Shown here piece after piece: positions 1 through 6,171 of a stretch of DNA of 6,232 nt (positions are counted from its first letter, which is position 1; each line of letters starts with the position of its first letter). The notes beneath the pieces were generated by a model. It was not told the DNA's origin. It saw only the letters and a list, made by a program, of their open reading frames with translations, and ran no database searches. The translations under genes and the position numbers were made by a program. The stretch is from Candidatus Muiribacterium halophilum (lineage in GTDB: Bacteria; Muiribacteriota; Muiribacteriia; Muiribacteriales; Muiribacteriaceae). The stretch covers positions 1 to 6,232 of the forward strand of contig JALOAD010000097.1 in NCBI GenBank assembly GCA_023228995.1, written 5' to 3'.

Positions 1-167
1 ATCATACTAATAGTTCTATAATGTTCAGTAATATCAATTTTACCGTTAATTGCAGCATCGCTAACAGATTTCAAATCAGATTTAGATGCAATAGAATCAG
101 AAAAGATATTAATAGAAAACACTAACAAAAACACAAATATAAACTTCATTATTCTTTTTTGCTTCAT
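1..167 (-). CDS. Exported protein of unknown function, N-terminal part only
   Basis: This gene reads off the left edge, so only the first 55 codons are present and no stop is seen. The protein starts MKQKRIMKFIFVFLLVFS, a short basic stretch followed by a hydrophobic core, and then polar sequence (SDSIASKSDLKSVSD). This is a typical Sec signal peptide with no lipobox cysteine, so export to the periplasm or outside is likely. I do not recognise the mature part. The ATG at 165-167 is chosen because AGGGGG lies 4-5 nt upstream. An in-frame ATG at 147-149 has no good ribosome binding site. Only one base separates this start from the TAG stop of the PKD-protein gene upstream, so the two genes are almost surely co-transcribed and perhaps translationally coupled. 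Function unknown. Confidence 0.7.
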   Translation of the reverse strand, partial: MKQKRIMKFIFVFLLVFSINIFSDSIASKSDLKSVSDAAINGKIDITEHYRTISM

Positions 168-168
168 A

Positions 169-1218
169 CTACCCCCTGATAACAACAACATTCATTTTTT
201 TTTCATAAAGCCCCTGTGGATCATTAATTCTGATCATAACAGGCATATACTCAATAATTTTACCATCTTTTTGAGTTCGTAAAATTTCAGTATTAATTTT
301 ATCAAACTCTATCATATATATAATTGTATTATATTTTTCCGAATTTGTCCTTACTTTTTTTACATCAACAAGTTTCATATTATGTGGTTTTTCTCCCAAA
401 TATATAATAGGCCTATAAAACAAGTTAGTTTTTTCATAATATTCCCTATCATTATGATACGCATTATCCTTAATAGTAATAAAAAAAGGAGTTTCAAATA
501 AACCATTAGACAAAGTCATTATCTTTGAATAATCAACAATATCAACTTTTGAATCAGCAATTACTTTAATTCTTTTTTCTTTAATCGATTCAAAAGGCCT
601 CCATATATTATTTTCATTCGCATTTTTATACTTAAAAAAAACTCTAACTTTAATAGTATAATAAGGTTTCACATTACCATTAGGAATATTAAAAGTATGT
701 TCAGCAGGATTTCCCTGTTCAAATTGAGAGAATTCATCATCAAAAAACCATTGATAATTAATTATTTTTTCAGGTTCATCCTCATCAGCTTTTATTTCAA
801 TGGAATTATCATAAAGGTTAAAATCAGCTTTAAGAATAACTTTTTCACCCTGTTTAACTTCATCAGGAATATCTATTTCAAGATCATGCTTTAAATTTTG
901 TTCCACATATTCAAATTTACTAGAATAAATCGGGAATTTACCATCTTTACCATCTTTAGTACCAGTCAAAAAAACATTTATATCATAAATACCAGGTCTT
1001 GTATAAAAATGACTCTCTCTATTAGTTAAGAAATTTTCAACAGAAAGATTTGTCTTATTCCCATCACCCCAATCATAAGTAACTTGTAAATCCATAACTC
1101 CACCCTGTTTTAGCTTTTGAACCATATCATTTATTTTTTCAAGCTCATTATTGTCTATTGAAAAAACCAATATAGAAAATACAAACATAAAAACAAACAT
1201 AAAAAGCAATTTTTTCAT
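169..1218 (-). CDS. Secreted PKD/Ig-like domain protein, 349 aa
   Basis: The first 20 residues (MKKLLFMFVFMFVFSILVFS) form a signal peptide without a lipobox cysteine, so the protein is probably exported. Residues about 44-86 look like a PKD domain: YDWGDG at 49-53 matches the family's W-D/F-GDG turn, and PGIYDINV at 75-82 matches the usual closing strand. A second Ig/PKD-like unit spans about 112-197 (YQWFFDD near 155-161, then TIKVRVFF). The C-terminal 125 residues are strand-rich but not recognised. No catalytic motif or second membrane segment is seen. PKD domains usually serve in surface adhesion or protein-protein contacts, so a surface or periplasmic structural role is an inference. 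The ATG at 1216-1218 has GAGGTG 5 nt upstream. The gene heads a small operon with the truncated exported-protein gene that follows it. Confidence 0.8.
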   Translation of the reverse strand: MKKLLFMFVFMFVFSILVFSIDNNELEKINDMVQKLKQGGVMDLQVTYDWGDGNKTNLSVENFLTNRESHFYTRPGIYDINVFLTGTKDGKDGKFPIYSSKFEYVEQNLKHDLEIDIPDEVKQGEKVILKADFNLYDNSIEIKADEDEPEKIINYQWFFDDEFSQFEQGNPAEHTFNIPNGNVKPYYTIKVRVFFKYKNANENNIWRPFESIKEKRIKVIADSKVDIVDYSKIMTLSNGLFETPFFITIKDNAYHNDREYYEKTNLFYRPIIYLGEKPHNMKLVDVKKVRTNSEKYNTIIYMIEFDKINTEILRTQKDGKIIEYMPVMIRINDPQGLYEKKMNVVVIRG

Positions 1219-1294
1219 AAAAACACCTCGAAGTAATAAATTAGCAAGTTTTAAACAATAATTTAAAATCTAAGCTTAAAAAACCATATTTATC

Positions 1295-1323
1295 ATTATA
1301 ACAGAATAATTAAGAAAAGTTAA
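1295..1323 (-). promoter_or_regulatory. Sigma-70-type promoter of the PKD-protein operon
   Basis: On the minus strand there is a perfect TATAAT at 1300-1295, preceded by TGT to give an extended -10 (TGTTATAAT). A TTAACT -35 box lies at 1323-1318, with an exact 17-nt spacer. Transcription would start near 1288, giving a leader of about 70 nt before the ATG at 1218. No riboswitch-like structure is obvious in that leader. Confidence 0.65.
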
Positions 1324-1436
1324 TGAATTATATAGAAGAGTTTAAAGAACAATTAGTACGATAAAATCAAAAATAAGTAAATGTTAAAACAGTCTAATTA
1401 GTTATTGAATTCCCTTATTAAACAAACAAAAAAAAT

Positions 1437-1474
1437 ATCATGTCGTCCCGGTATAATTCTGAGCCAGGATCTCG
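1437..1474. repeat. GC-rich REP-like imperfect inverted repeat
   Basis: An island of G and C stands out in A+T-rich surroundings. TCCCGG (1446-1451) pairs with CCAGGA (1464-1469) around a 12-nt loop, with one C/A mismatch on the plus strand that becomes a G-U pair in minus-strand RNA. The flanks read GTCGTCCCGG and CCAGGATCTCG. This is like dispersed palindromes of the type GTCATCCCGG...CCGGGATCTCG that I recall from many bacterial genomes. T-runs lie outside the stem on both strands: T5 at 1475-1479 on plus, and T8 at 1435-1428 on minus after a 10-nt gap. It could therefore act as a weak two-way terminator. Copy number elsewhere in the genome is unknown. Confidence 0.35.
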
Positions 1475-1503
1475 TTTTTATTATAACTATAATCATTATT
1501 TTA

Positions 1504-1581
1504 CTATATATTATCCCATTTTAATTTCATTAATTCTTTAAATCTATCAATTATTTTTTTTCCTCTGTTCAAAAAATTCAT
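1504..1581 (-). pseudogene. Possible tiny ORF or gene remnant, 25 codons
   Basis: An ORF on the minus strand encodes MNFLNRGKKIIDRFKELM and continues to KWDNI before a TAG stop. The lysine-rich amphipathic look is protein-like, but no clear ribosome binding site precedes the ATG. A second short reading frame (MTFLVYEFFEQRKKNN, 1597-1547) overlaps it. The two frames meet at a run of eight A bases, so a single-base slip there would join them into a 30-residue peptide. It may be the decayed end of a lost gene or pure chance. No function or family is recognised. Confidence 0.15.
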
Positions 1582-1653
1582 ATACCAAAAAAGTCATATT
1601 TTTTCACAATTTATAATAGCATAAAGTAGGAACAAAAAAAATCATAAAAACAA

Positions 1654-1683
1654 TTGACTTTCTTATTAAAAATATAGTATAGT
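1654..1683 (+). promoter_or_regulatory. Promoter of the tracrRNA gene
   Basis: TTGACT at 1654-1659 is a near-consensus -35 box. TATAGT at 1678-1683 is a good -10 box, with an 18-nt spacer. The predicted start is near 1690, which is exactly where similarity to the CRISPR repeat begins. A second TATAGT at 1673-1678 has only a 13-nt spacer and is less likely. Confidence 0.7.
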
Positions 1684-1689
1684 TATTAT

Positions 1690-1777
1690 ATACCATAACC
1701 TGAACTTTCAGGTTGCTATAATAAGGGTGAAAAACCCGCAAAGCTCTACCCAGTCTTTGACTGGGTATCTTTTTTTT
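1690..1777 (+). ncRNA. tracrRNA, type II-C (Neisseria-like)
   Basis: This RNA pairs with the CRISPR repeat to form the guide duplex that Cas9 binds and RNase III can trim. The anti-repeat at 1689-1722 matches the reverse complement of the repeat (6174-6207) at 28 of 34 positions. Three of the differences are G-U wobbles in RNA, and the other three form a small internal bulge (U1713, U1714) and an A/C mismatch (A1710). After it come AATAAGG, a short stem GGGT-GAAAA-ACCC (1725-1737), the linker GCAAAGCTCT (1738-1747) and the terminator hairpin. The string GCTATAATAAGG, the GGG hairpin and GCAA-GCTCT closely follow the N. meningitidis tracrRNA as I remember it. It is transcribed towards cas2, opposite to the cas operon. 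The predicted length is about 88 nt; the 5' end is inferred from the promoter. Confidence 0.9.
1747..1777 (+). terminator. Rho-independent terminator of tracrRNA
   Basis: TACCCAGTC (1747-1755) and GACTGGGTA (1759-1767) form a perfect 9-bp stem with a TTT loop. TC and eight T bases follow (1770-1777). The hairpin is also the usual 3' stem of a II-C tracrRNA. The last two T bases belong to the cas2 stop codon on the other strand. Read on the minus strand, the same hairpin has no immediate T-run, so it should not stop the cas operon. Confidence 0.9.
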
Positions 1778-2096
1778 AAAACACTAATAATTGTTGAACA
1801 CCAAATTGCTCTTCTGGAATAAATTTACCTAATAAAAGTTTCATTCCAGCATATTGTTTTTCAGTTATTTTTAAAATTCTTATATTCCCTTTTGGAGGTA
1901 AGTTGGTTTCAATTCTTCTAAAATATTTATCTGTAGAATCATCACCTTTACAAATTCTTGAATAAACAGACCATTGCATCATTAAAAATCCTTGCTTGAG
2001 TAAAAATCTTCTAAAAAGAATATAATTTCTTTTATCAGATTTTGTTTTTGTCGGTAAATCAAAAAATAATATTATTCTCAAATATCTTTCCTTCAT
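1776..2096 (-). CDS. cas2: CRISPR-associated protein Cas2, 106 aa
   Basis: Cas2 forms a dimer that bridges two Cas1 dimers in the spacer-integration complex. Its role there is structural. The sequence starts MKERYLRIILFFDLPTKTKS. The hydrophobic first strand ending in FFDLPT, with Asp13, is the family hallmark. It is followed by the FRRFLLKQGF helix, the strand QWSVYSRIC (41-49) and NIRILKITEKQY (71-82). The length is normal for type II Cas2. The ATG at 2094-2096 overlaps the cas1 TGA stop in an ATGA junction, which points to translational coupling as the third gene of the operon. The TAA stop (1776-1778) shares two bases with the T-run of the convergent tracrRNA terminator. No terminator for the cas operon itself is seen at this end. 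Confidence 0.95.
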   Translation of the reverse strand: MKERYLRIILFFDLPTKTKSDKRNYILFRRFLLKQGFLMMQWSVYSRICKGDDSTDKYFRRIETNLPPKGNIRILKITEKQYAGMKLLLGKFIPEEQFGVQQLLVF

Positions 2097-2986
2097 TTTA
2101 TAAAATCTATTATCTCCAACATTTTATAATCATTGTTTTTTATAGCTCTTACAAAAGAATCAATAACAATTTCAACTGAATTTAAAACATTTATTTCAAA
2201 ATTATTTAATAAAACACTAAAATTCAAAATATTTAATAATTTAACTTTTTCATTATGCGTAAGTTCTTTTTTTTCTTTTGTTTCTTGCAGTATTTTTATT
2301 ACATTAAAATCTACTATTGGTCTATAGATTTCTAAAAAATCATCAGCTAAATTAAATTGATTTAATTGATTACAGTGAAAAATCCCAAAAGCTGGTAACA
2401 ATCCTGCTACGCTCAATGTCCTACAAATAACTCCTCTAACAATAGAATATCCATAATTTAAACAAGCATTAATGAAATTGTCGTCATTTCTAGTAAATTT
2501 CCCAAATAATGCTTTCCAATAAATAGATGCTGAATATCCTTCTACATTTGAAGGATCCCCTGATTTTACTTTGTGTCTCAAATTATCAATTAATTTTGCT
2601 TCTTCTTTTTGAAATATTTGTAATACATATGACTGACCTTCTATTTTTCTTTGAATAATTTTTTTCCACAATCTTTTTTTCAATGGTTCAGACATATTCA
2701 TCTGTAATTTAGCTATTAACAAATGTCTATAATGACCATTAAAAGGACACATAATTGAATTAGGAACATTGAAATTATTACATGTAAACAAAGCAATATT
2801 GTATTCTGGCAATTGAGATAATAAAGCAGTTGTAATTGTAGAGTAATTATTTTCAAGCATTATTACATCAATGTCATCTAAAGGAACTTTTAAAATATCA
2901 CCTTTTTCAAAATTATTATAAATCAAATTATTATCTTTTAAAGATAATTTACATTTATTAATAATATAAATAGTTCTCCAAGCCAA
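2093..2986 (-). CDS. cas1: CRISPR-associated endonuclease/integrase Cas1, 297 aa
   Basis: Cas1 is the metal-dependent integrase that inserts new spacers into the array together with Cas2. I start it at a TTG (2984-2986), so the protein begins (M)AWRTIYIINKCKLSL, which matches the usual type II Cas1 opening (MAWRTI/MGWRTV). AAAGGAG lies 5 nt upstream. With this start, the expected catalytic residues fall at Glu149 (VEGYSASIYWKALFG), His204 (GIFHCNQLNQFNLADDF) and Glu219 (DDFLEIYRP). These are nearly the same numbers as in S. pyogenes Cas1 (E149, H205, E220, from memory), and 297 aa is the normal length. An upstream ATG at 3079 would add 31 lysine- and isoleucine-rich residues that overlap cas9 and fit no Cas1. 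The start lies 10 nt after the cas9 stop, and the TGA stop overlaps the cas2 ATG. Confidence 0.95.
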   Translation of the reverse strand: MAWRTIYIINKCKLSLKDNNLIYNNFEKGDILKVPLDDIDVIMLENNYSTITTALLSQLPEYNIALFTCNNFNVPNSIMCPFNGHYRHLLIAKLQMNMSEPLKKRLWKKIIQRKIEGQSYVLQIFQKEEAKLIDNLRHKVKSGDPSNVEGYSASIYWKALFGKFTRNDDNFINACLNYGYSIVRGVICRTLSVAGLLPAFGIFHCNQLNQFNLADDFLEIYRPIVDFNVIKILQETKEKKELTHNEKVKLLNILNFSVLLNNFEINVLNSVEIVIDSFVRAIKNNDYKMLEIIDFIK

Positions 2987-2998
2987 AAAATCTCCTTT
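2987..2998 (-). promoter_or_regulatory. Ribosome binding site that fixes the cas1 TTG start
   Basis: On the minus strand the sequence reads AAAGGAG (2998-2992), five bases (ATTTT), then TTG GCT TGG. The site overlaps the cas9 TAA stop (2999-2997), so ribosomes finishing cas9 are delivered directly to the cas1 start. No comparable site precedes the upstream ATG at 3079. Confidence 0.85.
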
Positions 2999-5900
2999 AC
3001 ATTCCTTTTTTAAATGGCATTCTTTTTTCTTTATTAACTTTAAAATAATTACCAAGAATATCAACTTGATGTTTTTCAAATATCTCTAAAGTTTTTGACC
3101 CCACACCAATCTTTACACCAGATGCTTCAAAATCTTGAGTAAACAATATTTTTGCAGAACTAATATCCATTCCGTTAAAATATCCTATTAATTCAGTCTT
3201 GTTTTTTTGCTTTACTTTAATCAAATCTCCTTTAAAAAGAGAAAAGCAAAACTGATAAGTATTATCTATAATATCCCAATTTTTTTTCAAATTTTTAACT
3301 TTCACAGCTAAATTTGGTAATTCTTTTGATAGAATATCAGCAACATAAATAGGAACACAAAAAAACTTACTGGATTTTTTAAAAACATCAATTCTAATCA
3401 TTTCGCCATTATCAGCAATACCACCCATTACTTTTACAAAACTATTTGTGTTTTCTTCAATAGTAATTTTCTTTATTTCAGGTCCTTGTTTCCCTTCATC
3501 ATTACATTTCATAAAGATAGGCTCAGAAAATGCTTTTTTTGGCTCATTAGAATTTTCTTCTAATCTTGTTTTTAAAACATCGTATAGATTTTGTGAATAT
3601 TTTTTATTGTGAAGTTTTTCCAAAGTTTCCAATTTAACATTTTCCAGTGAAACTCTTTTTAAAGAAACGTTTTTATTAGAATCCCAACCTTTTATTGTTT
3701 CTGCATGAGCAGCCCCTGTAACTTTCCTTCTTGGTGACTTTGACACAAAAATATTATAAATAACTTTTTTTATATCCTCACGAAAGTTATCTAAAGGAGC
3801 TCTATATTTAATTTTTTTGTGATTTTCAATAATTCCATAAGTAGTTGCAAATTCTTTTACCATATCTTGTGTTGCAAAAGCAACAACTATTGAATCTATA
3901 GCGTGATGATAATGATTGCTTCGATCTTTTAATGAATTTACACCCCAATATCTTCTTAAAGCAGCTGTAAGTTGTCCATTTCTAACTTGAACTTTATTTT
4001 TTATATAAGAATCTTCAAATAACATAAAATTCTCACAATATGATTTAACTAATCTAGATATATATCTAGTATCATTTAAATTCCTTTCTTTAAAATCTTT
4101 TTCAGCTCTTTTATCAAATATTTTTTTAGCCAAAAGATGTTTTTTTCTTCTTGACATATTTTTATTGTAATTAACTAAACAAATAAAATTTTCCCATTTT
4201 TCTTTATCTTGACCAAAATATTCATATGGAGTTTTCCCTGATTTTTTTTGATTTTCTGAATTCAGACATAATACTTTGTTATTATAAGAATCATCCATAG
4301 AACGAGAATAAGGAATTATATGATCAATTTCAGCATAACCATTTTCGTCCAATCTTTTAATATCAATAATTTTACCAGAATATAAACATTTACAATCTTG
4401 TTCTTTATATAATCTTAATTTTAAAATATTTTTCCCGTTAGCATTTAATCCATATTCCAAACATTGATTTTTAGCCATTTCATTTTTTTTATGATTTTCA
4501 CTATTATTTTTTTCAATTTTCTTTCTATCTTCAAAATTTCTATTGATATCTCTGGCAAATTCAATATTTATTTGATGTACTATTCCATGTTTTTTTATTA
4601 ATGCATTAATAACTTTTCTAAATTCTGATAATGCTCTTTTAACTACAGGACTACCAATTTCAATATCAATAGGCGGCATTTTACAAACTTTTTTTTGATT
4701 TTTTAAATTTAAATTAAAATCATACTGTAATTTTGCACAAGCTTCAGAATAATTTAATCCTTCAATCATCTCAGGTATTAATTTATTCAAAGCTTTTAGT
4801 GATAAATGTAAAAATTTTGAGTTATATATTTTCAACAATTCATTTATAGTTTCATCTTTAACCAAATTACCCAATAGACTTTTCAACTTAATAAATGCTT
4901 CCTCATTATTTTTATTATAAGTAAGAATATAGATAATATTATCTAAGTTTTTTGCTAAAACTATTTTTTCGAATTCCTTTAATTGTTCTTGAGATTGAAA
5001 AGCCTTCCTAATACCGTGATAAGATTTCAAATGAACAACTTCTGGATTATCCTTTTTTGAATTTAAACCTTTAATTTCTACTTCAACATCTCCAAATAAT
5101 TCTTTTTTTATTTTATTTAAATTTATTTTTTGTATAGTATGTGAAATATCCATAATATGTTTAATTTGTTCTTTATTAAATCTTATTTCTAATCCATCTT
5201 TAGTCAGAATTTTGAGATTATTTAATGTTTGTAAAGCACGAAAGATTTCAGCTGAATAAGAATTTTTAGGAGCCCTAAATTCTTCTTTTTCGAACAAACA
5301 TTTACCCACCATTTTTTTTAAATCTTCCTCAGATAAAGATTCCTTTTGCCAATTAAAAATATCTAATATTTCTTTTTTAAAACTTTCATTAAATTGTATA
5401 TAACCAAACTTGTTTTGTTTATTAATTATAGTAATTAATTCTTGCTCTAAAACTTGTCTCGAAACACATTTATTATAATTTCCAAGTTTATTTCTTCTAG
5501 CAATTCCTAAAGGAAATTTTATAGAAATCATTTCTCCATAAGTTTGAAAGTTTTCTGATTTTAAAATTTTAATTTGATTAGCTATTGCGGTCTTTAGCTT
5601 TCCTGTTTCGGAATCTCCATCATCGCGTGTTTTTAGATTAAAACCTCTATTTTTTATTATATGTACAAAAATTCTTGTTATTTCTTCCTTAGTCAATTTT
5701 TCATATAATGCTTTTCTTCTTAAATCCCATACATCTACATCTGTATTTTTTAAAAGAAATAAATTATCTATCTCTTCTTCAGTTATAAGTTTGTTTTTTA
5801 TACATAATTTTTTCACAAGAGATATTCTCTTACACCTTCTTTTTAATCGTCTTCTTAAAAGACGATTATCTCTTCTAGGTTTTGCTAAAGATTCACCTGT

Positions 5901-6038
5901 TTTTGGATTTTCTGCTTTATTAAAAATTCTAACTCCTGCATCAATTATCTTATTTTCAGACTTTTTATCTCCTATTTCTATAAATGACCATCCAATTGAA
6001 GTAATACCTATATCAAATCCTATTATTTTAACTTTCAT
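2997..6038 (-). CDS. cas9: CRISPR-associated endonuclease Cas9, type II-C, 1013 aa
   Basis: Cas9 is the RNA-guided effector that cuts both strands of target DNA with crRNA and tracrRNA. RuvC-I is IIGFDIGITSIGWS with Asp9. The arginine-rich bridge helix is at about 55-78 (RRDNRLLRRRLKRRCKR). The REC lobe covers about 80-455. RuvC-II is INIEFARD with Glu493. The HNH domain is around 545-625: EIDHIIPYSR gives Asp572 and His573, and SENQ gives Asn596. RuvC-III is NHYHHAIDSIVVAFAT with His712 and Asp715. The WED/PAM-interacting region at about 785-1013 follows the N. meningitidis Cas9 pattern (TGAAHAETIKGW, GIADN-MIRIDVF, VPIYVADI, WDIIDNTYQF, GVGSKTLEIFEKHQVDILG). The length lies between CjCas9 (984) and NmeCas9 (1082). 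All catalytic residues are intact. The ATG at 6036-6038 has AAGAGG 6 nt upstream. It is the first gene of cas9-cas1-cas2; its PAM cannot be told from the sequence alone. Confidence 0.97.
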   Translation of the reverse strand: MKVKIIGFDIGITSIGWSFIEIGDKKSENKIIDAGVRIFNKAENPKTGESLAKPRRDNRLLRRRLKRRCKRISLVKKLCIKNKLITEEEIDNLFLLKNTDVDVWDLRRKALYEKLTKEEITRIFVHIIKNRGFNLKTRDDGDSETGKLKTAIANQIKILKSENFQTYGEMISIKFPLGIARRNKLGNYNKCVSRQVLEQELITIINKQNKFGYIQFNESFKKEILDIFNWQKESLSEEDLKKMVGKCLFEKEEFRAPKNSYSAEIFRALQTLNNLKILTKDGLEIRFNKEQIKHIMDISHTIQKINLNKIKKELFGDVEVEIKGLNSKKDNPEVVHLKSYHGIRKAFQSQEQLKEFEKIVLAKNLDNIIYILTYNKNNEEAFIKLKSLLGNLVKDETINELLKIYNSKFLHLSLKALNKLIPEMIEGLNYSEACAKLQYDFNLNLKNQKKVCKMPPIDIEIGSPVVKRALSEFRKVINALIKKHGIVHQINIEFARDINRNFEDRKKIEKNNSENHKKNEMAKNQCLEYGLNANGKNILKLRLYKEQDCKCLYSGKIIDIKRLDENGYAEIDHIIPYSRSMDDSYNNKVLCLNSENQKKSGKTPYEYFGQDKEKWENFICLVNYNKNMSRRKKHLLAKKIFDKRAEKDFKERNLNDTRYISRLVKSYCENFMLFEDSYIKNKVQVRNGQLTAALRRYWGVNSLKDRSNHYHHAIDSIVVAFATQDMVKEFATTYGIIENHKKIKYRAPLDNFREDIKKVIYNIFVSKSPRRKVTGAAHAETIKGWDSNKNVSLKRVSLENVKLETLEKLHNKKYSQNLYDVLKTRLEENSNEPKKAFSEPIFMKCNDEGKQGPEIKKITIEENTNSFVKVMGGIADNGEMIRIDVFKKSSKFFCVPIYVADILSKELPNLAVKVKNLKKNWDIIDNTYQFCFSLFKGDLIKVKQKNKTELIGYFNGMDISSAKILFTQDFEASGVKIGVGSKTLEIFEKHQVDILGNYFKVNKEKRMPFKKGM

Positions 6039-6133
6039 AGTAAACCTCTTAATTTATTTAATGTTTTTTCGGAAATTTTAATAAAAACATTAATAAATAT
6101 TTATAAAAATGTTATTTTTTTTTTATAATAATG
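6039..6133 (-). promoter_or_regulatory. cas9 leader with RBS and an A+T-rich inverted repeat
   Basis: AAGAGG at 6050-6045 is a good ribosome binding site, 6 nt from the cas9 ATG. Further upstream, AACATT (6086-6091) and AATGTT (6108-6113) flank the perfect palindrome ATAAATATTTAT (6093-6104). This gives an imperfect dyad of 28 nt that could be an operator or may be chance in such A+T-rich DNA. Candidate -10 boxes exist on the minus strand (TATAAA 6105-6100, TAAAAT 6080-6075), but none has a recognisable -35 at the right distance. The cas9 promoter is therefore not settled. Confidence 0.4.
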
Positions 6134-6168
6134 AAAAAAAATGCCTTGGATAATGACTTTCCAAGGCA
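6134..6168 (-). terminator. Rho-independent terminator at the end of the CRISPR array
   Basis: On the minus strand TGCCTTGGA (6168-6160) and TCCAAGGCA (6150-6142) form a perfect 9-bp stem with a 9-nt loop, followed directly by eight T bases (6141-6134). It starts 4 nt after the last repeat, so it should stop array transcripts before cas9. There is no T-run on the plus-strand side. Confidence 0.9.
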
Positions 6169-6171
6169 CAT

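Larger units (their letters stand above)
1231..1653. other. Non-coding spacer between the PKD operon and the tracrRNA gene
   Basis: This very A+T-rich stretch lies between divergent promoters: the PKD operon promoter at its left end and the tracrRNA promoter just past its right end. Apart from that promoter, it contains the GC-rich hairpin around 1446-1469 and a 25-codon minus-strand ORF at 1504-1581. I find no tRNA, no further CRISPR repeat and no convincing gene in the rest. The minus-strand cas operon transcript would run into this region if it is not stopped earlier. Confidence 0.6.

Noticed and set aside
697-894. Plus-strand ORF of 65 codons
   Set aside because: It lies wholly opposite the PKD-protein gene, is made of Phe/Ile/Lys-rich sequence typical of reverse-strand A+T-rich DNA, and has no ribosome binding site or family features.
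1457-1471. Match on the minus strand to the conserved 16S rRNA 5' string GATCCTGGCTCAG
   Set aside because: Flanks on both sides differ from 16S rRNA, and the string is part of the GC-rich hairpin; most likely chance.
1612-1617. TATAAT on the plus strand, a possible second upstream tracrRNA promoter
   Set aside because: No -35 box at a suitable distance; such strings are common in this base composition. The promoter at 1654-1683 is much better.
1685-1695. Minus-strand promoter inside the tracrRNA anti-repeat, by analogy with the repeat
   Set aside because: Two extra bases relative to the repeat turn TGGTATAAT into TGGTATATAAT, so the extended -10 spacing is broken.
2133-2327. Plus-strand ORF of 64 codons
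   Set aside because: It is antisense to cas1 and low in complexity, a shadow of the real gene.
2987-3079. N-terminal extension of cas1 from the ATG at 3079
   Set aside because: It overlaps cas9, has no ribosome binding site and pushes the conserved AWRTI opening to residue 33; the TTG start explains everything better.
5791-6081. Plus-strand ORF of 96 codons
   Set aside because: It is antisense to the start of cas9, including the RuvC-I and bridge helix codons, and resembles no known protein.
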